DNA from: MGR-bin208 sp043779285
GTDB lineage: Bacteria > Bacteroidota > Bacteroidia > Chitinophagales > Chitinophagaceae
Length of the DNA stretch: 21,698 nt
Direction of reading: 5' to 3'
NCBI GenBank assembly: GCA_043779285.1
Contig: JAYWEL010000161.1
Span: 1 to 21,698, forward strand
Shown here: piece by piece, positions 7,231-13,854 of the stretch
Layout: the number at the start of each line of letters is the position of its first letter
How positions within the stretch are numbered: position 1 is the first letter of the stretch
The notes under the pieces: generated by a model
The model's input: only the letters and a program-made list of their open reading frames with translations
Database searches by the model: none
What the model was told of the DNA's origin: nothing
Position numbers and translations under genes: made by a program

Positions 7231-8985
7231 TTAATTTACAAAAAATTCAAAGGGCAACCTGGCCTGAGCACCTGTACTCATTTTACGTACCCGGAGCATT
7301 TCATTAAATATCCGGAAATTATCCTCGCCAATTTCTTTTTTTAGTTTATTATTTTGATTCATCGGAGTCGATGTTCCCAAAATCTGATCGATTATATTTT
7401 CTGGTTCCGGAAATTCTTTCAGTCGGTAGTCTGTAAGTTTTGCCAAACGTGCTGCACAGTCAATGGCATCTTGCAAGCCACCATACTTATCAATCAATCC
7501 TATCTGTAATGCAGTAGTACCAATCCATACACGGCCCTGTGCTATACTATCTACATAAGCCATATCGCGGTTGCGGCCATCTGAAACACGGGTTTTAAAC
7601 TGCTTATAAATTCGGTCAATTTCTGCTTGTATAAATTTTTGTTCCACTTCGGTTAATGGACGGGAAACTGAACCGCCATCTGCATAAGGTCCGGTTTTTA
7701 CAGCATCAAATGTGATACCCAGTTTATTTTTAAAAAAAGATTGCATGTTGGGCACAATTCCGAATACGCCGATAGATCCGGTAATGGTATTGGGGCTTGC
7801 AAAAATACTGTCTGCCGCACATGAAATATAATAACCTCCTGATGCAGCTACGTCTCCAAAACTTACAACAACTGGTTTATCTTTTTTAGCTAAAGCAAGT
7901 TCACGCCAAATATTTTCGCTTGCCAAAGCAGATCCACCGCCCGAGTTTACCCGAAAAACAATGGCTTTAATGTTTTTATCCAGTCTGGCTTTTCGAACCA
8001 ACGAACGATACGTATCGCCACCAATTGTACCCTGATCTCCTTTGCCATCTACAATATCGCCCTGTGCATAAATCAGTGCAATTCTATCTCCTTTCAATTT
8101 TTTAAAACCCCCGGTTTTTGCATATTTATTGATGGTAATGAAATTGATCTTATCATATTTTCCCAACGATAATTTTTTCTTCAACACATCTTTTACTTCA
8201 TCATCGTATTTTAAATTATCAATCAACCGATACCGGTAAGCATCATTTGCATTCTGGATCTTCCCTTCGTAGGCATAATATTGAAGACTATCTTCATCGA
8301 TATCCCGTTGTGACGAAGTGGTTGTAATAAAATGTCGGTAGATTTCTCCCATCCATTCGGTTGTTTGTAACTTATTTTCATCAGTCATTTGCTCGGTACG
8401 AAACATCTCCGTGGCACTTTTAAATTTACCTGCATAGAATATCTGTGGCTTTATTTCCAACTTATCCAGTGTTCCTTTGATAAACATATAATTTACAGAC
8501 ATTCCTTTCCACTCAAAAAAACCTTGTGGGTTCAGGTATATCTTGTCAGCCACGTTCGCAATGAAATAGGCTTTTTGTGAAATAACATCACCATAGGCTA
8601 TGATAAATTTTTTGGTTTTTTTGAAAGCCAATAAGGCATTTCTCAACTCATCGCTATTAGCAAAACCATTCGGATTATTATTTGCCAGCAGAAAAATTCC
8701 CTTGATCTGATCATCTGTTTTTGCCTTTTCAAGCAAACGGATTACGTCATACAATCCGGGCACATCTTTTTCACTATCTCCGCTGATAACAGATAATGGA
8801 TTTTCAACCATTTGTTCCCGGAAGTCCTGAGAAAGATCGATGACCAAAACCGAATTTGCCTCGATAACGGGAGTATCTTTTGAAGCAATACCACCAATTA
8901 CTGCAATGAGCAGAAAGAATAAAACCCCAACAAAAACAATCATTGCCAGAAAAGATGCAAAGAATATTTTAAAAAAATTTCTCAT
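7231..8985 (-). CDS. sppA: Signal peptide peptidase SppA, 67K type
   Basis: A membrane-bound serine protease that cleaves leftover signal peptides. With start ATG 8985 the product has 584 residues, matching the long (two-domain, E. coli-like) type. One N-terminal membrane segment (about 7-33) is followed by two S49 peptidase domains. In the N-terminal half GKFKSATEMF carries the general base Lys189. In the C-terminal half the nucleophile Ser382 sits in AASGGYYIS, preceded by FRVNSGGGSALASE. An upstream ATG at 9027 would add 14 residues in front of the membrane segment; ATG 8985 is preferred because the hydrophobic stretch then starts directly after MRNFFK. It is divergent from folK, with about 126 bases between the two starts. 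Confidence 0.95.
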   Translation of the reverse strand: MRNFFKIFFASFLAMIVFVGVLFFLLIAVIGGIASKDTPVIEANSVLVIDLSQDFREQMVENPLSVISGDSEKDVPGLYDVIRLLEKAKTDDQIKGIFLLANNNPNGFANSDELRNALLAFKKTKKFIIAYGDVISQKAYFIANVADKIYLNPQGFFEWKGMSVNYMFIKGTLDKLEIKPQIFYAGKFKSATEMFRTEQMTDENKLQTTEWMGEIYRHFITTTSSQRDIDEDSLQYYAYEGKIQNANDAYRYRLIDNLKYDDEVKDVLKKKLSLGKYDKINFITINKYAKTGGFKKLKGDRIALIYAQGDIVDGKGDQGTIGGDTYRSLVRKARLDKNIKAIVFRVNSGGGSALASENIWRELALAKKDKPVVVSFGDVAASGGYYISCAADSIFASPNTITGSIGVFGIVPNMQSFFKNKLGITFDAVKTGPYADGGSVSRPLTEVEQKFIQAEIDRIYKQFKTRVSDGRNRDMAYVDSIAQGRVWIGTTALQIGLIDKYGGLQDAIDCAARLAKLTDYRLKEFPEPENIIDQILGTSTPMNQNNKLKKEIGEDNFRIFNEMLRVRKMSTGAQARLPFEFFVN

Positions 8986-9111
8986 ATATAAAAATTTAAT
9001 TTCGCTATTTGAAATGCCAAAATACAATCTATGACTTTATTCATATAGAAATAAATAAGATTGTACTTGTCAAAAATAAAGATATTTGAACCGTTCTTAA
9101 AGATGATAATT

Positions 9112-9594
9112 ATGAATCAGGCTTATTTACTGATAGGAGGCAATATGGGTAACAGACCGGATAACCTTGTAAATGCAAAAAAGCTATTGGAGGAAGAATG
9201 CGGAAGCATCAAAAAGGAATCCTCCATTTACGAAACAGCAGCATGGGGAATAAATGATCAGCCTGCCTTTCTGAATCAGGCCCTGCTTTTACAAACTAAT
9301 TTTTCAGTTACGGAACTGATGACCTGCATCTTAAATGTGGAAAAACAACTAGGCAGAATACGAAAAGAGAAATTCGGACCAAGACTTATTGATATCGATA
9401 TTATTTTTTTCAACCACGAAATATATTCCGATTCGCTTGTAACTGTGCCCCACCCAGAGATGCATAAACGACGTTTTGTGCTGACTCCGCTTACCGAAAT
9501 AGCAGAACAAGTCATTCATCCAATCCTTCAAAAATCATGTTTTGACCTTTTATGCGATTGTGAAGATGAATTAATTGTGAAAAAGTTTTCGTGA
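9112..9594 (+). CDS. folK: 2-amino-4-hydroxy-6-hydroxymethyldihydropteridine pyrophosphokinase FolK
   Basis: Transfers pyrophosphate from ATP to 6-hydroxymethyl-dihydropterin, the step before dihydropteroate synthase in folate synthesis. From ATG 9112 the product is 160 residues, the usual FolK length. Visible motifs are LLIGGNMGNRPDNL (6-19), the ATP and metal site GPRLIDIDIIFF (89-100, with Arg91, Asp94, Asp96), and HPEMHKRRFVLTPL (114-127). The frame stays open upstream to TTG 9061, and ATG 9103 is another option; ATG 9112 is chosen because the core strand AYLLIGGNMG follows at once, as in other FolK proteins. The deoxynucleoside kinase begins 64 bases downstream on the same strand. Confidence 0.95.
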   Translation: MNQAYLLIGGNMGNRPDNLVNAKKLLEEECGSIKKESSIYETAAWGINDQPAFLNQALLLQTNFSVTELMTCILNVEKQLGRIRKEKFGPRLIDIDIIFFNHEIYSDSLVTVPHPEMHKRRFVLTPLTEIAEQVIHPILQKSCFDLLCDCEDELIVKKFS

Positions 9595-9658
9595 TAAACA
9601 AGCATAATCCGTTTATTTTGCAGCCTCCAAATTTCTTAACTCCGATTGAACAATTGAC

Positions 9659-10291
9659 GTGAATTATCATTTTATTACCATAGAAGGAAATATAGGTGCC
9701 GGAAAAACCACACTGGCCAATTTATTATCGAAACATTTTAATGCCCGGCTCATTCTGGAAGAATTTGCCGACAACCCATTCCTGTCTAAATTTTATGAAA
9801 ACCCGCAGCAATTTGCTTTCCCTGTTGAACTGTTTTTTATGGCTGAAAGATATAAGCAGTTAAAAGATCTTATCCAACAAAAAGATATGTTTCAGAGCCT
9901 CACCATTTCTGATTATTTGTTTACCAAATGCCTGTTATTTGCCAAAGTAAATCTGCCCGAGGATGAATTCCGATTATACCAACGGTTATTCGATATTATT
10001 CATCAACAGTTGATAAAACCGGAGATCATCATTTACCTGCATAAACCGGTCATTAAATTACAGGAGAATATCAAGCTAAGAAACCGGTCGTACGAACAGA
10101 ATATCCCCGATGACTATTTATTCAATATCCAGGAAACATACACACATTATATCAAGCAGCATAACCTGAAAACACTTTTTGTGGATGCTAGTAATGCCGA
10201 CTTTATGAATAATGAAAAACATTTACAAATCATCATTGATGCGTTAGGAAAACAATATGAGGATGGACTACATTATTTGACTTTACCGTAA
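9659..10291 (+). CDS. Deoxynucleoside kinase (dGK/dAK-like)
   Basis: A 210-residue salvage kinase that phosphorylates deoxynucleosides using ATP in the cytosol. It starts at GTG 9659, directly in front of the first strand. The P-loop is GNIGAGKT (10-17), the substrate base-site region is LEEFADNPFL (33-42), AERY holds Arg64, and the LID-type motif RNRSYEQNIPDDYL (141-154) carries Arg141, Arg143 and Glu146. These fit the deoxyguanosine/deoxyadenosine kinase group. Substrate preference cannot be read from sequence with certainty. It follows folK on the same strand with a 64-base gap; to my knowledge this pairing recurs in Bacteroidota. Confidence 0.9.
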   Translation: MNYHFITIEGNIGAGKTTLANLLSKHFNARLILEEFADNPFLSKFYENPQQFAFPVELFFMAERYKQLKDLIQQKDMFQSLTISDYLFTKCLLFAKVNLPEDEFRLYQRLFDIIHQQLIKPEIIIYLHKPVIKLQENIKLRNRSYEQNIPDDYLFNIQETYTHYIKQHNLKTLFVDASNADFMNNEKHLQIIIDALGKQYEDGLHYLTLP

Positions 10292-10334
10292 CAAGGTTTG
10301 TGTATAGCAGATATTTACAAAAATTTGTACTTAA

Positions 10335-11585
10335 ATGATGATAAAAAATGTTTTGAATTCAGGCTCCTTCTCTCCTATGAAGGAAAAAGAATTCAAGTAT
10401 TTTATTTATTCCAGGTTTTTATATGTTATGGCTTTACGGATGGTTGGAACTATCGTTGCCTATAAATTATTTCAACTAACACAAAGTTCGCTTGCCATTG
10501 GCCTGGTTGGCTTAGCAGAGTTCTTACCCGTATTTTCATTGGCACTTTATGCGGGCCATGTGATTGACTTGTCGGATAAAAGAACACTTTTATTAAAAGC
10601 TATTATCGCTTATTCCTGTTGTGTTGTTTTATTAATCGTTGCTACATCGTCCTGGATGGCGGGCAAGCTTTCAACTAAATACCTTGAACTGTTTTTCTAT
10701 TTTATTATTTTTCTCACAGGCATTATCCGTGCTTTTGCGGGTCCCACTTCCAATGCCATCATTGCGCAATTGGTTCCCAGAGACATCTTGCATCATGCGG
10801 CTCAACTTAGTTCATCCACTTTTCTCGGTGCTTCCATCCTTGGACATGCATCAGCCGGATTTTTCATTGCATGGTTTGGTACCAATACCAGTTTCTACTT
10901 TATATTGGCGTACATCTTAATAGCCGCCTTTTTCATTTCACGAATAGAAAAAAAACCAAAACTGGTTGCCAAAGTTGCCGGCAAAACCTGGGCCAGTGTG
11001 AAAGAAGGTCTTCACTATGTGTATAATAATAAAATACTTTTGGGCGCAATAACCTTGGATCTTTTTGCCGTACTGTTTGGAGGTGCGGTGGCCTTATTAC
11101 CGGAGTTTGCAGATAAGATTTTAAAAGTTGGTCCGATTGGTTTTGGTTGGTTGAATGCTTCTTTGGATATTGGTTCTGTCATCATGATCATCTTACTGAC
11201 TTTATTCCCGATGCAAAAAAATCAGGGTAGAATTTTATTTTTTGTGGTTGGTGGTTTTGGTATTTGTATCCTGCTTTTTGGTATTTCCGAATTTTTCTGG
11301 TTATCCTTCCTTGCATTATTAATAGCCGGCATGTTTGATGGGGTAAGTATCATTATCCGGAGCACTATTTTACAATTAAAAACGCCCGATGAAATGAGGG
11401 GCAGGGTTTCTTCTGTGAACTCGATGTTTATTAATTCATCGAACGAACTGGGACAGTTTGAAAGTGGAATTACTGCCCGGATGTTTGGAGCTGTACCAGC
11501 TGTTTTATTTGGCGGCGCCATGACTTTATTGGTGGTCATTATTACCTGGATAAAAGCACCGGCTTTAAGAAAGTTTGAATACTGA
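10335..11585 (+). CDS. Major facilitator superfamily transporter (MFS_3 / EntS-like)
   Basis: A 416-residue inner-membrane transporter with about 12 hydrophobic segments. The MFS motif A is GHVIDLSDKR (74-83) between helices 2 and 3. The central loop is SRIEKKPKLVAKVAGKTWASVKEG, a typical inter-domain linker, and the C-terminal half carries GMFDGVSIIIRSTILQLKTPDEMRGRVSSV in two adjoining blocks, the pattern I associate with the MFS_3 group that includes the enterobactin exporter EntS. The substrate is unknown. ATG 10335 is used; ATG 10377 (residue 15) is also possible and would start nearer the first helix. It is the last core gene before the AT-rich insert, and no clear terminator follows it. 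Confidence 0.88.
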   Translation: MMIKNVLNSGSFSPMKEKEFKYFIYSRFLYVMALRMVGTIVAYKLFQLTQSSLAIGLVGLAEFLPVFSLALYAGHVIDLSDKRTLLLKAIIAYSCCVVLLIVATSSWMAGKLSTKYLELFFYFIIFLTGIIRAFAGPTSNAIIAQLVPRDILHHAAQLSSSTFLGASILGHASAGFFIAWFGTNTSFYFILAYILIAAFFISRIEKKPKLVAKVAGKTWASVKEGLHYVYNNKILLGAITLDLFAVLFGGAVALLPEFADKILKVGPIGFGWLNASLDIGSVIMIILLTLFPMQKNQGRILFFVVGGFGICILLFGISEFFWLSFLALLIAGMFDGVSIIIRSTILQLKTPDEMRGRVSSVNSMFINSSNELGQFESGITARMFGAVPAVLFGGAMTLLVVIITWIKAPALRKFEY

Positions 11586-11922
11586 TTATTACTTGATCAG
11601 GATAAAAGTTTTCCGGAAATATCTGTTTTGCTATATACGAAAAGACAGAAACTCTATTCCCGTTTCTTTTACAGGCGACAGAAGAAAACAAATTAACGCC
11701 AACTAGTATCAGAAAATTTCGGGTGGTTTTTTACTATAGCTATATTACTGATGCCTAATTCCAAACTAAATCATCCAGAAAATTTTTTTCCGGTATTTTA
11801 ATATAGCTGTTTTGAGTTTGAAATGCTGACTCCAAAAATTAATTATAAATTATTTTGATATATATATATATATATGAGTTGTACTAGTTATTATCAAATT
11901 TCTTAAACTTAAATTATGTAAA
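11586..11922. other. Non-coding 337-base spacer in front of the AT-rich cassette
   Basis: No coding frame is supported here. The stretch holds a weak hairpin (AGAAAC 11648-11653 / GTTTCT 11663-11668), two imperfect direct repeats (11710-11813), a 10-base palindrome TATAGCTATA (11735-11744) inside the first repeat, and an (AT)9 run at 11858-11875. It must contain the promoter of the small-peptide gene at 11923, but no TAnnTTTG-type element is convincing. Confidence 0.6.
11710..11813. repeat. Two imperfect direct repeats of about 37 bases
   Basis: Copy A starts at 11710 and copy B at 11776, a 66-base offset. Both begin CAGAAAATTT and, after a variable centre, share GGTnTTTTAnTATAGCT (15 of 17 positions identical). 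Copy A ends near 11746 and copy B near 11813. They lie 110-210 bases in front of the small-peptide gene. They might be operator sites or remains of a duplicated element. Confidence 0.5.
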
Positions 11923-12117
11923 ATGAAAAAAACAGTATTTCTACTTTTTGGCTCTATGCTGATGTTTGCAATTGCGTTCTTTATTGAAATACCAAAAACA
12001 GCTGCACAACCAAAAACAATTACAGTTCCGGGTGCAATTATTTTTAGTCTTCCTCCAGGGTGCGACTGTACTATTCCTGCAAGCACATGCTATTGTAAGG
12101 TTACGGTTCCGACATAA
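11923..12117 (+). CDS. Small secreted cysteine peptide, CxC-x6-CxC
   Basis: A 64-residue product with a clear Sec signal peptide: MKKTVFLLFG, a hydrophobic core to about residue 21 and a likely cut after KTAA or TAAQ (residues 28-29). The mature part is only about 35 residues and ends with CDCTIPASTCYC (47-58) plus a short tail KVTVPT. The four cysteines form two CxC pairs six residues apart, suited to disulfides, metal binding or modification. I recognise no named family. By size, export signal and neighbours it resembles the NVEALA-type small exported peptides of Bacteroidota, but the NVEALA motif itself is absent. It leads the AT-rich four-gene cassette and is separated from the next gene by a terminator-like hairpin. 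Confidence 0.68.
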   Translation: MKKTVFLLFGSMLMFAIAFFIEIPKTAAQPKTITVPGAIIFSLPPGCDCTIPASTCYCKVTVPT

Positions 12118-12149
12118 TTTTAAATGCGCTTAGCTCTAAGTAATTTATA

Positions 12150-12177
12150 GGATCTGTCTTAAAACAACAGATCTTTT
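12150..12177 (+). terminator. Terminator-like hairpin (attenuator) after the small-peptide gene
   Basis: The arms GATCTGT (12151-12157) and ACAGATC (12167-12173) are perfect complements around a 9-base loop, extendable outward by a G-T and an A-T pair, and are followed by TTTT (12174-12177). It lies 33 bases after the peptide stop and 65 bases before the next start. The stem is short, so read-through into the downstream genes is likely. The expected result is more peptide transcript than transcript for the partner genes. Confidence 0.5.
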
Positions 12178-12242
12178 AAATTTATTTCCTATTTTCTTGA
12201 GATATGGGCTTAAAAAAAATATTCATTTCACAAATTTAATGA

Positions 12243-13451
12243 ATGAAGAACATTACAATTTCATCACTTATAGCTCCTTTAATTGGGTTTATAGTATTTA
12301 CACAATATAATGTAAGAAATTCCGATATTAAAAACATCCCGACAGATTCTTTAACATGTACAACTCCTAAACTAATAATATTTGATTCATTAGTTATACA
12401 TGATAAAATATCGGGCTTTAACGAATACATGCCTCTGCAACTCTCTCCATCAGGAAAGTTATTATTACTAATGCCGGGAAGGGGTGGGAAAAAGATGATT
12501 TTTTATAACCTGCCGAAGAAAAAAATTGACCACATTCTTGACTTTAGCCATTTAAAAAAAGATGGAATGTATAAAGAAGGAATTTATAATACAGGCTTTA
12601 TATCAGACAGTGTAATTGCCATTACCTTTAAAAATGAACTATTTATTTATAATATTTACTCCAATAAATTAATTTCACAAACACAAATGCCTATTAAAGG
12701 CTATTACTCTTCCTATACAAAAACTTTACTAAGTATTGTAACAGAAAAAGACACATTTCTTATTTCACAGCTATATACTGGTACAAAAGGAAAATACGAG
12801 TCTGAAACTGACAGCTTTTTTGATTTATCTCCGGTTTCGATCTATCAGAAATCTACAAACAGATTCACTACTTTAAAACTGCCGAATTCATCACTTTTCA
12901 AAACAAAAAACTTAGGACAGACAATAGTAAGTTTTAACTTAATCGGTAATGATATATATTTCACTGTATCGCCAGAATGTACATTTTACAAATTCAATTT
13001 AGATAGAAAATCTACTGAAATAACAAATTTTAAAACACACCGGTTTAAACATCAATATTCTGATAGTTTAAAGATGTTGGACCATCCTGCTGAATTTAAA
13101 AATATTCTTAAACTAAGTTCCTCAAATTTTTACACTAATAGTTTAACCGGGAATAAAGACTACTTACTCATTAGTTACACAAAAGGACTTAGTAATGACG
13201 AGTATAACCAAACATTGTCATTTGAGACTTCTGAAACTGACCGGGCATTAAACTATGCTAAAGCCCGTAAATCTTTTGTGATGTTTGTAAATCTTAAAAG
13301 AATGGTTAATTGCGGTATTCAACAACTACCAGATAATATTGAAGGGGCTGCCCTTATGATGAATGACTCAACCTGCATTATGAAACCCAAAACAGCCTAT
13401 TTCTTTAGAAAAGATAGTATTGTCATTTATACAGCAAAAATAAAATATTGA
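12243..13451 (+). CDS. Exported protein of unknown function, possible beta-propeller
   Basis: A 402-residue protein with one N-terminal hydrophobic segment (ISSLIAPLIGFIVF, about 6-19), so probably exported or membrane-tethered; there is no lipobox. The body is rich in short beta-strand patterns, for example LQLSPSGKLLLLMPG, KKMIFYNLPKKKIDHILDF, DSVIAITFKNELFIYNIYSNKL and NDIYFTVSPECTFYKFNLD. These look like repeated propeller blades of the kind seen in BF3164-like or DUF4221-type proteins of Bacteroidota. I cannot fix the family. The start ATG 12243 is chosen over an out-of-frame ATG at 12239. It lies between the cysteine peptide and the DUF1573 gene; the latter follows after only 7 bases, so the two are likely co-transcribed. 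Confidence 0.6.
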   Translation: MKNITISSLIAPLIGFIVFTQYNVRNSDIKNIPTDSLTCTTPKLIIFDSLVIHDKISGFNEYMPLQLSPSGKLLLLMPGRGGKKMIFYNLPKKKIDHILDFSHLKKDGMYKEGIYNTGFISDSVIAITFKNELFIYNIYSNKLISQTQMPIKGYYSSYTKTLLSIVTEKDTFLISQLYTGTKGKYESETDSFFDLSPVSIYQKSTNRFTTLKLPNSSLFKTKNLGQTIVSFNLIGNDIYFTVSPECTFYKFNLDRKSTEITNFKTHRFKHQYSDSLKMLDHPAEFKNILKLSSSNFYTNSLTGNKDYLLISYTKGLSNDEYNQTLSFETSETDRALNYAKARKSFVMFVNLKRMVNCGIQQLPDNIEGAALMMNDSTCIMKPKTAYFFRKDSIVIYTAKIKY

Positions 13452-13458
13452 AAATACC

Positions 13459-13854
13459 ATGAGAACTATTGCACTTATACTATTTCTTATATCCTCTTTA
13501 TATTTATCCTATAAAATTTACAACCGTTTTTCAGTTACAGCCAAAAACAATTCCATTGTTTTTCAAAATAAGACCATAAATTTAGGTCAAGTCCGAAATG
13601 ACACACTATATCGTTTAATTGTGCTTGTAGACAATGTATCTTCAAAAAAAGAATCCTATTCACTTACCAGCACTTGTGGCTGCACAGTAGTAGAAAAATC
13701 AGAAAACAGATCAATTAACCCTTACTCAACAGATTCAATTGTGATTGCGTTAAATACTTATGGGAAAAATGATTATTTTGAAACATTTCTATTTTTGACA
13801 AATAGAAAGAGTACTATAGCAGATACTTTAATTATTAAAGGCTTTGCAAAATGA
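13459..13854 (+). CDS. DUF1573 domain protein
   Basis: A 131-residue protein with one N-terminal hydrophobic segment (about 3-19), so membrane-anchored or exported. The rest is a single DUF1573 domain: NLGQVRNDTLYRLIVLVDN (about 41-59), the signature STCGCTVV with Cys73 and Cys75, and a final strand DTLIIKGFAK. DUF1573 domains are Ig-like folds common in Bacteroidota exported proteins; their function is unsettled. The CGC motif parallels the CxC pairs of the peptide two genes upstream. The stop codon overlaps the start of the next gene (ATGA at 13851-13854), which suggests coupled translation. Confidence 0.82.
   Translation: MRTIALILFLISSLYLSYKIYNRFSVTAKNNSIVFQNKTINLGQVRNDTLYRLIVLVDNVSSKKESYSLTSTCGCTVVEKSENRSINPYSTDSIVIALNTYGKNDYFETFLFLTNRKSTIADTLIIKGFAK

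Noticed and set aside
10309..10334. Inverted repeat TACAAA/TTTGTA just before the MFS start as an operator
   Set aside because: The arms are six bases in AT-rich DNA, within what chance would give.
11648..11668. Hairpin AGAAAC/GTTTCT as terminator of the MFS gene
   Set aside because: The stem has only six pairs, a 9-base loop and no T-run directly behind it.
11858..11875. (AT)9 run as a promoter or origin element
   Set aside because: It is a simple dinucleotide repeat in an AT-rich spacer, without a partner element at proper distance.
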